NCBI RefSeq assembly: GCF_001945365.1
Contig: NZ_MSTQ01000013.1
Coordinates: 1 to 64,000, forward strand
Length of the DNA: 64,000 bases
Direction: 5' to 3'
DNA from: Pseudomonas reinekei
Lineage (GTDB): Bacteria; Pseudomonadota; Gammaproteobacteria; Pseudomonadales; Pseudomonadaceae
A program made the translations under genes and the position numbers. Positions 24,736 to 36,400 of the stretch are shown here, piece after piece. The stretch's first letter is position 1; every line of letters begins with the position of its first letter. Under the pieces are notes generated by a model. It saw only the letters and a list, made by a program, of their open reading frames with translations, made no database searches and was not told the DNA's origin.

Positions 24736-25589
24736 TGCTGACCTTTACCCTCGGCACCTTTGCCATCGCGCTTAACCACCTGCTGCTGATCAGTGCATTG
24801 GCACTGGCGACCTTTGTCGGTTGGCGGGTGGCCAAGCGCGGAGGCGATAACCCCGAGTCGGTGCTGTTCAGCCTGTTCCTGATCGGCATGCTCGCGGCGC
24901 GGATCGGTTTCGTTGCCGTTTACTGGAGCCACTATCGCAATGATCCCTGGCAGGTCATTGATCTGCGCGATGGCGGTTTCCTCGCCTGGCCGGGCGTGAT
25001 CGCGCTGGTGCTCGCCAGCGTATACCGGGGCTGGCGTCGGCCAGGTCTGCGCCGCCCGCTGGGCTTTGGCGTGGCCAGCGGCCTGGCGTTCTGGCTGCTG
25101 GCGACGTTTTCCCTGACGATCTACGAGCAAGGCACACGCCTGCCGGAAATCACCCTGCGCAATGCCGCCGGTGAAACCGTGCAATTGGCCGACTACAAGG
25201 GCGGCCCGCTGGTGATCAACCTGTGGGCCACCTGGTGTCCGCCCTGCCGCCGGGAAATGCCGGTGCTGGAAAACGCTCAACAACAACGCCCGGACTTGAC
25301 CTTCCTGTTCGTCAATCAGGCCGAAAGCATGCAAAGCGTTGCGACGTTTCTGGAGACCCAGGGCCTGAGCCTGTCCAACGTGCTGTTCGACGGCAGTGGC
25401 CGCCTGGGTCAGGCCGTGGGTTCCATGGCATTACCAACTACGCTGTTCTATAACACCGACGGTCGCTTGCTGGGCAGCCATCTGGGTGAACTGTCACACG
25501 CCAGTCTGGCCCGCGCCCTGGAAAATTTCGACTCCGTACCTGCCAACTCTGCAAGGAAACTGCCATGCCCCGCCTCCGCCACCTGCTGA
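24735..25589 (+). CDS. TlpA-like thioredoxin with an N-terminal multi-TM domain
   Basis: A 284-residue protein with an unusual architecture. About residues 1-130 are membrane-embedded (roughly four hydrophobic segments), and the pattern RIGFVAVYWSHY...DLRDGGFLAWPG recalls prolipoprotein diacylglyceryl transferase (Lgt). The C-terminal half is a TlpA/ResA-type thioredoxin with INLWATWCPPCRREMPVL and cis-Pro in MALPTTLF. The redox domain should face the periplasm. Its start shares a base with the dsbD stop (TAATG), and its tail overlaps dsbG by 25 bases. It probably passes electrons between DsbD and a target. Corresponds to PA2477 by context. Confidence 0.82.
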   Translation: MLTFTLGTFAIALNHLLLISALALATFVGWRVAKRGGDNPESVLFSLFLIGMLAARIGFVAVYWSHYRNDPWQVIDLRDGGFLAWPGVIALVLASVYRGWRRPGLRRPLGFGVASGLAFWLLATFSLTIYEQGTRLPEITLRNAAGETVQLADYKGGPLVINLWATWCPPCRREMPVLENAQQQRPDLTFLFVNQAESMQSVATFLETQGLSLSNVLFDGSGRLGQAVGSMALPTTLFYNTDGRLLGSHLGELSHASLARALENFDSVPANSARKLPCPASATC

Positions 25590-26332
25590 CCCTGAGCCTC
25601 GGTGCCGCCCTGCTGCACCTGCCATCGGTGCAGGCCGACGAGTTGCCCGAGGCGATCAAGAAGATCGAAGCCAAAGGCGCGAAGATCGTCGGCCAGTTCG
25701 ATGCCCCTGACGGCTTGCGCGGTTACGCCGCGCAATACCAGAACCGTGGCATGGCGCTGTACCTGACGCCGGACGGCAAGCACGTGCTGCTGGGCAATCT
25801 GTACGACGCCGAGGGCAACGACCTGAGCAGCGCGCCATTGCAGAAACTGGTATACGCGCCAATGGCCAAGGAAGTCTGGGGCAAGATGGAAGCGAGCAAC
25901 TGGATCGCCGATGGCGACAAGGATGCGCCGCGCATCGTCTACATGTTCAGCGATCCGAACTGCCCTTACTGCAACATGTTCTGGGAACAGTCGCGGCCAT
26001 GGGTCAAGGCCGGCAAAGTACAGTTGCGCCACATCATGGTCGGCATCATCCGCGAAGACAGCCCCGGCAAATCCGCCGCACTGCTCGCCGCCAAAGACCC
26101 GCAAAAAGCCCTGCAAGACCACGAATCCGCCGGCAAGGCCAGTACGCTCAAAGCCCTGAAGGAAGTGCCGCCGGCGATCCAGGCGAAACTCGCGGCCAAC
26201 ATGCAACTGATGGAAGACCTGGAGCTGCAAGCCACCCCGGCGATTTTCTACATGGACAGCAAGGGTGAGCTGCAACAGCAACAAGGCGCGCCGTCGCCGG
26301 ACAAGCTGGCGAAGATTCTCGGGCCGAAATAG
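25565..26332 (+). CDS. dsbG: DsbG, periplasmic thiol:disulfide interchange protein
   Basis: A 255-residue DsbC/DsbG family protein: signal peptide ending at VQA-DE, N-terminal dimerisation domain about residues 25-90, and thioredoxin domain with FSDPNCPYCNMFW (CPYC) and cis-Pro loop ELQATPAIF. In E. coli, DsbG keeps single periplasmic Cys residues reduced and is recycled by DsbD, which here is encoded in the same operon. The start lies inside the previous gene (25-base overlap). A REP pair follows the stop. Confidence 0.9.
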   Translation: MPRLRHLLTLSLGAALLHLPSVQADELPEAIKKIEAKGAKIVGQFDAPDGLRGYAAQYQNRGMALYLTPDGKHVLLGNLYDAEGNDLSSAPLQKLVYAPMAKEVWGKMEASNWIADGDKDAPRIVYMFSDPNCPYCNMFWEQSRPWVKAGKVQLRHIMVGIIREDSPGKSAALLAAKDPQKALQDHESAGKASTLKALKEVPPAIQAKLAANMQLMEDLELQATPAIFYMDSKGELQQQQGAPSPDKLAKILGPK

Positions 26333-26357
26333 GTCTTTTCAAGGTGTGAATTTGACT

Positions 26358-26433
26358 GACGCCATTGCAAGCAGGCTCGCTCCTACAGGGGAACGCATTC
26401 CAATGTGGGAGCGAGCCTGCTCGCGATGGCGTC
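26358..26433. repeat. REP pair forming a long hairpin
   Basis: Left arm from 26358 (GACGCCATTGCAAGCAGGCT...) and right arm ending at 26433 (...CTGCTCGCGATGGCGTC) are near-complete inverted complements around a short loop. The shared core is AGCAGGCTCGCTCC. It lies between the convergent dsbG and hydrolase genes and may protect or end both transcripts. Confidence 0.85.
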
Positions 26434-26440
26434 GTAACGG

Positions 26441-27256
26441 TTAATGATTACGTGCAGCGATAAACTTCAACAGTTCGCCGGTCACAAAGCCCGGATTCTC
26501 CAGATTGGAAATGTGCCCCGCTTCCGGCACCAGCACGCACTCGCAACCAATCAACTCCGCCATCTCACGGGCTTCCGAGGGCGGACGCGGCTTGTCCTGA
26601 TCGCCACAAATCACCAGCGTGCTGGCGGCATCCAGTTCACCCAGACGCGGCAACAGATCATCGCGCCCAAACGTAATCCGCCCCATCGGCACGATGCTTT
26701 CGCGCAGCCGTTGCGGTGGTAGTGCAGCGAGTTTGGCGCGGAAGTCCTGATACAGAGCCGACTGCGGATCAATCCCCGGACGGAAGAAAATCGGCACCAC
26801 GATGTCGAGCAGTTGCGGTGCGATCACACCGGTTTCTTCGATCATCTTGAACAGCGAGAAGTAATACTGGCGGGTCGGCTCCGGTTCGACACCGACATAA
26901 GTGTCCATCAACACCAGCCCGTTGAGCCGCTGCGGTGCAGACAATGCCAGGCGCACACCCCACATGCCGCCGACCGACAGGCCGATCAGCGTGACGCGGG
27001 CAATATCCAGATGATCGAGCAGCGCCAAGGCCTGGCGCGCCACATCGTCCAGCGATGCAGTGCCTGCAGGCAGTGGCCCCGATTCACCGTGGCCCCACAG
27101 GTCCAGCGCGATCACTCGATACTGTTGTGACAGTGCGGCAATCTGTGGCGCCCACATGGCCTGGTCCCACAGGTAACTGCCGGCCAGCAGAACCGCCGGG
27201 CCAGTACCTTGATCGATGTAGTGCAGGGGTTGGCCGTCTATCGTTACGAAAGGCAT
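26441..27256 (-). CDS. Alpha/beta hydrolase
   Basis: A 271-residue alpha/beta hydrolase. Nucleophile elbow GLSVGG, catalytic Asp in VICGDQDKPRPP, and His in EAGHISNLENP are all visible, and the oxyanion region is near LAGSYLWDQAMW. It resembles esterases and 3-oxoadipate enol-lactonase-like enzymes. The ATG at 27256 has GGAGA upstream, and the longer frame reads into the REP sequence. It is 160 bases downstream of pvdL on the same strand, but it does not look like the type II thioesterase PvdG. A pyoverdine role is unsupported. Confidence 0.82.
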   Translation of the reverse strand: MPFVTIDGQPLHYIDQGTGPAVLLAGSYLWDQAMWAPQIAALSQQYRVIALDLWGHGESGPLPAGTASLDDVARQALALLDHLDIARVTLIGLSVGGMWGVRLALSAPQRLNGLVLMDTYVGVEPEPTRQYYFSLFKMIEETGVIAPQLLDIVVPIFFRPGIDPQSALYQDFRAKLAALPPQRLRESIVPMGRITFGRDDLLPRLGELDAASTLVICGDQDKPRPPSEAREMAELIGCECVLVPEAGHISNLENPGFVTGELLKFIAARNH

Positions 27257-27371
27257 CGAGTGTCTCCGCCAGTGAAAAATGGAGCAGGAAGACTGAGTGG
27301 CTGACGGCGCGTAGTCAACTACTCGATTGCATGGGTTCGCTCCGTGGGCGTCAGGGTGTCTGGACTGACGC

Positions 27372-27393
27372 CATCGCTGGCAAGCCAGCGATG
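27372..27393. repeat. Perfect REP half-element between pvdL and the hydrolase gene
   Basis: CATCGCTGGC (27372-27381) and its exact complement (27384-27393) with a two-base AA loop. This is the canonical Pseudomonas REP hairpin. Confidence 0.85.
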
Positions 27394-27416
27394 AGGCCAA
27401 CCCAGCCGCTAGAGAA

Positions 27417-30400
27417 TCAAAGCCCCTCCAGTTCCGCCATCAGATCATTCAACCGATCCGCCTTGTCCGCGGTGATCTCACTGGCCGCCAAACCGTCGAT
27501 GTACCCGGCCAGCTCTTCAACCGTGCTGCATTCGAACATCGCCCGCAGCGGCACATCCCGTTGCAGGGTTTTCTGCACCCGTGAAGCGATCTGCGTGGCC
27601 AGCAACGAATGCCCGCCCAACTCGAAGAAGTTGTCGCGGACACCGACCTTGTCCACCTTCAGCACCTCGGCCCAGATATGGGCCAGGGTCTGTTCCAGTT
27701 CATTGCGCGGCGCTTCATAGTCCTGGCTTTGCAACTGGCCGATGTCCAGCGTCGGCAAGGCTTTGCGGTCCAGTTTGCCGTTGGCGTTGAGCGGCAACCT
27801 GTCCAGCCACAACCAGTGCAGCGGTACCATGTATTCCGGCAGTTCGGCACGCAGGCGTTGCTGGATGCGCGCCTGGCGCTCAGCCGTATTCAGCGTGGAA
27901 TCCGCCGCGACCAGATAACCAACAAGGTGCTTGCCGTTTACGCCCTCCTGCACACCGACTGCCGCCTCGCGGACTTCCGGCTGTTCATGCAGACGCGCTT
28001 CGATTTCACCCAGTTCGATGCGGTAACCGCGAATCTTCACCTGATGGTCGATGCGCCCGACGTATTCCAACACCCCATCGCCGCGACGGCGGGCCAGGTC
28101 GCCGGTGCGATACAACCGATCACCCGGCGCGCCAAACGGGTTGGGCACGAACACCTCTGCGGTGCGCAGCGGATCGCTGACATAACCGCGCCCGACGCCA
28201 GTGCCGGTGACACACAATTCGCCCACCGCACCCAGCGGCACGAGTTCCAAGGCACCGTCGAGCAGGTACAGACGGTTGTTGTCGGTCGGTGTACCAATCG
28301 GCAAATAGCTGCCGCGAGTGGAGGCCATGTCGACGCGGAAGAACGCCACGTCGTCCGAGCATTCCGCCGGACCGTAAGCATTCACCAGACCGATGTCCGG
28401 GTAACGCTGTAACCACTGATGCGCCAGTTCCGGCGGCATCGCTTCTCCGGTCGGCAGCATCCAGCGCAAATCGTCGAGGCTCATGCGTTCCTGAGCGAGC
28501 ATGCCCTGGATCAGCGACGGCACGCTTTCCAGCACGGTGATGCGCTGATTCGAAACATGCGCCAGCAGGCCCTGCGGATCGTGGGCGATGGTGTTCGGCA
28601 CGATGTCCACTCGTGCACCGAACAACGGCGCGGCGAGGAACTGCCAGACCGAAATGTCGAAACTTTGCGAAGCGGTCTGCGCGATCACGTCGGCGTCGCT
28701 CAGGTTCAGGTACGGCACTTTGCTCAACTGGTTATTGAGCATGCCGCGCTGTTCGACCATCACGCCTTTGGGCAAACCGGTGGAACCGGAGGTGTAGATC
28801 ACGTAAGCCAGGTTATCCGGGGCGCTGTGGATCCCCGGGTTATGGCTCGGCACCCCACTCGCCTGCACCTCTTCCCAGACCAGCAATCGAGGCCGATGGG
28901 CACAGCCAGACTCGTCCAGCAGCGCAAGTGCCTGCTCGCGACAGGCCTGGGTGCAGACCAGCAACGGCGTTCGGCTCAGGTCGATGATACGACTCAGACG
29001 CTGGCTCGGCAGCCCCGGGTCCAGCGGCAGATAACCGGCCCCGGCCTTGAAGCTGCCGATGATCATGCCCAGCAGATCGAGGTTGCGTTCGGCCAACAAG
29101 GCCACCGGTTGGTCCAGCCCGACACCGGCAGCCCTCAGCGCATGACCGAGACGGTTACTGCGTTGATTCAATTCGGCGTAGCTGTGCTGCTCCGCGAGGC
29201 AACTGGCGGCGATCCGCTGTGGATGCGCGGCAACCTGCGCTTCGAACAATTCAACGTAACTCTGCTCCAGCGCATACGTATGCTCGCTCTGGTTGCAGCC
29301 GTGGATCAGGAAGTCTCGCTCCTCGGCCCCCAACAATGGCAAGTCGGCCATGTCGCCGTGGAAACCCTCGACCAACGCCAGCAGCAAGCGCTTGAACTCA
29401 CCGAGCATGCGCTCGACGGTGTTTTCATCGAAGTAACGCTGGTCGTAGGACAAGTGCAAGCCCAGGTCATCGCCCGGATAGCACACCGCCGTCAGCGGGA
29501 AGTTAGTGTGGGTGCGGCCCGAGTCGGAGGTCGCGTTCAGGCTCTGGGCGCGGTCCAGTACCGAGCTTTCCACTGGCGCGTTTTCGAACACGAACAGGCT
29601 GTCGAACAGTGGCTGGCCCTTCGGCAGTTCGCTTTGTTCCTGGATGTTCACCAACGGCAGGTATTCGTACTCGCGCAGTTGCATGTTGCTGTCGAGCAAG
29701 CCGCTGAGCCACTGGCGCACGCTGCAACGCTGATCGTCCTGCGGCATCTTCACCCGCAGCGCAATGCTGTTGATGAACAGGCCAACGGTGCGTTGCATCT
29801 GCGGCATGTCCACCGGTCGCCCCGCCACCGTGACGCCGAACAACACGTCACGATCACCGCTCAATCGACGCAGCACCAGGGCCCACGCTGCCTGGGCGAA
29901 GGTGTTGATGGTCAGTTGATGGGCCTGGGCCAGTTCACGCAGGCGTGCACCGTCACGGGCGTCGAGCCTGGTATGGCGGTCGCCGACGGTCATGCCGCCG
30001 CTGTCGCCGGCGTGTTCACGCAGGAACGGTCGATCACTGGGGATCGGCGTGGTGCGTTCGAAGCCCTGCAGATTGGTTTTCCACCACTGTCGCGCTTGCG
30101 CCAGGCTCTGGCGTTGCAGCCAGCCGATGTAATCGCGGTAACGCGGCGGCACCGCCAGTTGTGCGTCCCGCCCCTCGCCGAGGGCGCTGTAGATTTCGAA
30201 GAAATCGTTCATCAACAGCGAACGGCACCAGGCATCGATGAGGATGTGATGGTTGCTCATCAGGAACCAGTAGCGCGCCGCGTCGACCCGGATCAGACGC
30301 AGGTGAAACGGTGCCTGGTTGAGCAGATCGAAGCCGGCCTCGCGTTCGCTCTTGAGCAAGGTTTGCAACTTCGGTTCCTGCTCGGCGTCGGCGATATCGC

Positions 30401-33400
30401 GCCAGTCGAGGTACTCGATCGGCGTGCTGCCCGGCTTGTGGATAACCTGCAGCATGTCTTCGCCAATGTTCCAGCAAAACGATGCGCGCAACGCTTCGTG
30501 ACGGGCGATGACCGCTTGCCAGGCCTGGGCGAAACGCTGCGGGTCAAGTTCACTGTTGATGCGATAGCGATCCTGCATGTAGTACAGGCCGGTGCCGGGT
30601 TCCAGCAAGGTGTGCAGAAGCATGCCTTCCTGCATCGGGGTCAGCGGGTAGACATCCTCGATCACCGCCGCCGGGACCGGTAGCGCATCGAGTTGCGTCT
30701 GATTGAGCCGCGCCAGCGGGAAGTCCGACGGCGTCAGGCCGCCGACGTCATCACGCAGGCAATGTTCGATCAGGCTTTGCAGCTCGCCAAGGTAAGCGTC
30801 TGCCAGCTCGTTGATGGTCTGCGAATCGTGGCGTTCGGCGCTGAAAGTCCAGCGCAGTACCAGTTCCCCCGCGTAGACCTGACTGTCGACGCTCAACTCG
30901 TTGGGCAACGGTGCATGGGCATCGTGGGCCGCGCCGATGGCTTCATCCAGCGGATGGAACAACGCATCGGCACCGAAACTCTGGTCGAACTGCCCCAGGT
31001 AGTTGAAGGTGATGGGCGCCACCGGCAACCCGGCCATGCTCTGGCGACACCGGTCATCGGCGAGGTAGCGCAGCACGCCATACCCCAGACCTTTGTGCGG
31101 CACGGCGCGCAACTGTTCCTTGATCGCCTTGATCGAAGCGCCCTGCCCGGCGGCCTCTTCAATGTTCGACGGGGTCAGGCGCAACGGGTAAGCGCTGGTG
31201 AACCAGCCGACGGTGCGGGTCAGGTCGATCTCGTCGAACAGTGCTTCGCGGCCATGGCCTTCCAGTTGAATCAACGCCGAGGCGTGACCGCTCCAACGGC
31301 ACAGCACACGGGCCAATGCGGTCAACAGCAGGTCGTTGACCTGGGTGCGATAAGCGCTCGGCGCCTGTTGCAGCAACTGCCGGGTCCGCTCGCGGTCGAG
31401 GCGTACGCTGACGGTGTGCGCATGCCGGTTTTGCCGACCACCGTCGGGACGATCACACGGCAATTCGGCGCTCGGCCCGGCCAGTTGCGTCTGCCACCAG
31501 CTCAGTTCTTCACGCAGGGATTCGCTGCCGGCATAGGCCTGCAAGCGTGCGGCCCAGTCCTTGAACGCGCTGGTTTTCGCCGGCAGTTTCACCGACTGCC
31601 GCGCATCGAGTTGGCGGTACACGGTTTGCAGATCGTCCAGCAGCACACGCCAGGAAACGCCATCGACCACCAAGTGGTGAATCGCAATGAACAAGCGTTG
31701 CTGGCCCTCGGGACCATCGACCAGCAGCACGCGCATCAGCGGCCCCTGTTCGAGGTCCAGGCTGCGCTGGGCATCGGCGAACAGCGCGGCGCATTTGTCC
31801 ATCGACGGAACGCGTACCTGCCACAGCACCGGCGCATCGGAAATCGCCTGATGTTCGGCTTGCCATTGGCCCGCCACGTTGTTGAAACGTAAACGCAAGG
31901 CGTCGTGCTGTTCGATCACCGCCAGCAGCGCTTGCTCCAGGCGATGGGGTTCAAGAGGCGAAGCCGGTTGCAGCAACAACGCCTGGTTCCAGTGTTGGCG
32001 CTGTGGAATATCGGTGTCGAAGAACCAGTGCTGGATCGGCGTCAGGCGTGACTCGCCGCTGAGCAAACCTTGCTCGGCGCGGACCTGTTCGGTACGGGTC
32101 GCCACGGCGGCGAGGGTCTGTACGGTCTGGTGCTGGAACAGGTCACGCGGGCTGAAATGCAGGCCTTGCTGCCGTGCGCGGCTGACCACCTGGATCGACA
32201 GGATCGAATCGCCGCCCAGTTCGAAGAAGTTGTCGTTGAGACCGACCTGCACGACGTTCAGCACTTCGCACCAGATCTGCGTCAGCGTGACTTCAAGCTC
32301 GCTGATCGGCGCCACGTACTGCTGGCGGTTGAGCTCCGGGTCCGGTGCCGGCAAGGCGCGACGGTCGAGTTTGCCGTTGGCGGTCAGCGGCATGCCGGCC
32401 AGCAGGATCAGGTGCGTGGGTACCATGTAATCCGGCAGTTGCGATTTTAGATGCGCCTTGATCGCCTCGCGCAGTTCAGCCTGTTGCGCTTCACCAGTTT
32501 CTGCGACGTCGCTCACCAGATAGCCAACCAGCTGCTTGCCGCTCGGTGCATCCAGCGCCAACACCACGGCTTCACGGATCGAATCGTGTTCCAGCAGACG
32601 GGTTTCGATTTCCCCCAGCTCGATACGGAAACCACGAATCTTCACTTGATGGTCAATACGTCCGAGGTACTCCACCAGGCCATCGGCCCGCTGACGCACC
32701 AGGTCGCCGGTGCGGTAGATACGCCCGCCGTTGTCGGCAAACGGATCCGCCACAAAGCGTTCAGCGGTCATGCCCGCACGCTGGTGATAACCCTGGGCCA
32801 GGCCGGCACCGCCGACGTACAACTCGCCGGTCGCGCCTTGCGGCACCAACGCCAGATCGGCATCGAGGATGTACGCCACGCGGTCGCCAATGACGCTGCC
32901 GATCGGCACACTGCCCTGGCCTTCCTCCAGGACTGCCGGGGCCAAGCTGGCCAGCGGCATGACCACGGTTTCGGTCGGGCCGTAGGCGTTGAAGAACAGG
33001 TTCGGTTTGAACGCCGCGCGAATGCGCGACAGGTGCTCGCCGGTCAGCGCCTCGCCACCGGTGATGATCATGCGCACCGGCAGGATCTCGTTGCGGGACG
33101 CCAGCCATTGCGCCAACTGGCTGCCGTAACTCGGGGTGAAACCGAGGACGTTGATGTGATGAGTGCGGATCAGGCCGCAGATTGCTTCGGCGTCCCATTG
33201 GCCCTGCGCACGCAGCACCACGTGCGCACCGCTCAACAGCGGCACCAGCAAACGCTCGGTAGCGGCGTCGAAGTTGATCGAATAGAAGTGCAGTTCGCAA
33301 TCGTCCGGGCGCATACCGAAACGCTCGATCACGGCGCAGCAGTGCATGGCGATTTCGCCGTGGGACACCACCACGCCTTTCGGTTTGCCGGTGGAACCCG

Positions 33401-36400
33401 AGGTGTAGATCAGGTACGCCTGATGTTGCGGCAGGCTGATAAAGGGCAGCTCGCTGGCCGGGTAATCGGCCAGTTTTGCGGCGTCCTCTTCGACGCACCA
33501 ACGGCCAACCGTCGACGGCAATTCGCCGAGGGCCTTGAACATCGCCGCATCGCTCAAGAGCAATCCGACGGCGCTGTCTTCGATCATGTCGTGCAAGCGA
33601 TCGAGTGGGTATTCCGGGTCCAGCGGCACATAGGCGCCGCCGGCCTTGAGGATCGCCAGCAAGCCGACGACCATTTCCAGCGAACGCTGCAATGCCAGAC
33701 CCACGCGAACCTGCGGCCCGACACCGCGTTCGCGCAGCATCCAGGCGAGGTGATTGGCGCGGATGTCGAGTTCGGCGTAGCTGAGGGTCTGTCCGGCGAA
33801 GGTCAGTGCCGGCGCATCGGGACGCGCCAGTGCCTGCTCGCTGAACAGATGATGGATGCATTGATCGAGGCGATGTTCACCCTGCTCGACCCCGAGGCTA
33901 TCAAGCAGATGGCGTTGTTCGCCGGCTTCGAGCAACGGCAATTCACTGAGACGTTGTTGCGGATCGGCGATCAACGCTTCCAGCAGGTTGCGCCAATGAC
34001 CGGCCATGCGTGCAATGCGCGGTTCGTCGAACAGATCGGTGCTGTAGGTCAGGCAGCAACCGAGGCGGTGGTCGAGGTCGGTGACTTCCAGGTTAAGGTC
34101 GAACTTGGTCGCGCGGGCATCGTTGGCCAGGTACTCGACGGTCATGCCGGCCAAGGTGCGGCTCTGCTGGAATTCCCAGCGCTGCACGTTGCACATCACC
34201 TGGAACAGCGGGTTGTACGCAGCGCTACGCGGCGGCTGCAAGGCTTCCACCAGATGATCGAACGGCAGGTCCTGATGTGACTGGCCTTCGATTACCGTGT
34301 GGCGAACCTGCTCGAACAACTCGCCCACGGACATCTGCCCGTCGAGCTGGCAACGCAGCACCTGCGTGTTGAGGAACGCGCCGATCAGCCCTTCGCTTTC
34401 CGGACGAATCCGGTTGGCCACCGGTGCGCCGATGCGCAAATCGGTCTGGCCGCTGTAGCGGTACAACAGCGTGGCCAGGGCGGCGGTCATGGTCATGAAC
34501 AGGGTCAAACCGTTTTGCGCGTTGAAGGCGCGGACCCGTGCGGCGAGGTCATCGCTCAGGTCGAAACGGTACAACTCACCTTGATGGCTTTGCACCGGCG
34601 GACGCGGACGGTCGGCGGGCAACTCCAGCAGCGGATGTTCAAGGCCCAGTTGCCCGGTCCAGTAGTCGAGCTGACGCTGGCGCTCACCGGACTCCAGCCA
34701 CTGACGCTGCCACACGCTGTAGTCGAGGTACTGCACCGGCAGCGGCGTCAGCGGCGACTCGCGGTCATCGATGAACGCTTCGTACAGCGCGCTCAACTCG
34801 CGGGCAAAAATATCCATCGCCCAGCCTTCGGTGACGATGTGGTGCAGGGTCAGCACGAAGTAATGTTCCTGCTCGGCTGTCTTGACCAGGCAGGCGCGCA
34901 GCAGCGGTCCGCTCTCCAGATCGAACGGCTGGTGCGCTTCAGCGTCGGCCAGTTGCTGGACTTGCCACTCGCGAACATCGGCTGCCAGCGCAGTGAAGTC
35001 CTTCCAGTCCATGCGCACACCCGTCTCGGCATGCACCTGCTGACGCGCCACGCCATCGACGCTCGGGAACGTGGTGCGCAGGGTTTCGTGGCGCAGGATC
35101 AGCGCTTGCAACGCGGCTTCGAAACGCCCGACATCCAGCACCCCGCGCAGCCGCGCCATGCCGCCGACGTTGTAGGCCGGGCTGTGCGGCTGCATTTGCC
35201 AGAGGAACCACATGCGCTGCTGGGAATAGGACAGCGGTACCGGCTGGCTGCGGTCGACCTTCTCGATCGGCGGTTGTTTGTTGGTACTGCCGCTGGCCTG
35301 GATCAGGCGCACCTGTTCGGTGAACGCGCCCAGCTCACTGTTATCGAACAGCGCACGCAACGGTAACTCGACGTCACAGGCCTGACGGGTGCGGGAAATG
35401 ATTTGCGTGGCCAGCAGCGAGTGGCCGCCGAGGGCAAAGAAATCGTCGCGCAGACCGACTTGCGCCAGGCCCAGCACTTCGCGCCAGATGCCGGCGAGCT
35501 GTTGCTGCAGTTCGGTCACCGGTTCGACGTGTTCGCGCACCTGCCACTGTGGTTCCGGAAAGGCACGACGGTCGAGTTTGCCGCTCGGGCTGAGGGGCAT
35601 TTCGTCCAGGCGCATCAGCTGTGCCGGGACCATGTATTCAGGCAATTGCGACGCCAGGGCGTCTTTCAGCCGTGCGGTTTGCGCGTCGATGGGTTCACAG
35701 GAATCGGTCGTGGTGTAGTAACCGATCAGTTGCCCGCCGGCTGAAGTTTCGCGCACCAATACCACGGCTTGAGCGACGCCATGCTGGGCCAGCAGTTGCG
35801 CTTCGATTTCTTGCGGCTCGACGCGGAATCCGCGCAGCTTGACCTGCTGATCGAGGCGGCCGAGGTATTCAATCACGCCATCGGCGGTCCAGCGCGCACG
35901 GTCACCGGTGCGGTACAGACGCGCGCCCTGCTCGCCCGACGGATCGACCACAAAGCGTTCGGCGGTCAGGCCCGGACGGCCCAGATAACCGCGCGCCAAA
36001 CCGATGCCGCCGATGCACAACTCACCCGGCACGCCGGCCGGAACCGGGTTGAGCTCGCTGTCGAGCACCCGGCAAATCACGTTGGTCAATGGCCGGCCAA
36101 TCGGCGAGCGCGCGCCATCGGCGCGAGTGCTGTGCCAGTGAGTGACATTGATCGCGGTTTCGGTCGGGCCGTAGCGGTTGTGCAGTTGCACCGCTGGCAG
36201 TTGCTCCAGCACGCGGTTGCGCAGTTCGGCGGGCAAGGCTTCGCCACCGCAGAACACCCGGCGCAGGCTGGTGCATTCAGTCGTCAGCGGTTCGTCGATG
36301 AACAGCGAAAGCAGCGGCGGCACGAAGTGCAGCGTGGTCACGCCGTACTGCTGGACCCGTTGCGCGATGCGATGCGGGTCGCGGTGCTCACCGGGGGCGG

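Noticed and set aside
26358..26433. CRISPR-like repeats among the palindromic elements
   Set aside because: The repeats are isolated REP hairpins without regular spacers or cas genes.
26441..27256. Pyoverdine thioesterase PvdG downstream of pvdL
   Set aside because: Motif pattern (GLSVGG, GDQDKPRPP) fits a generic esterase/lactonase, a REP lies between it and pvdL, and no PvdS promoter precedes it.
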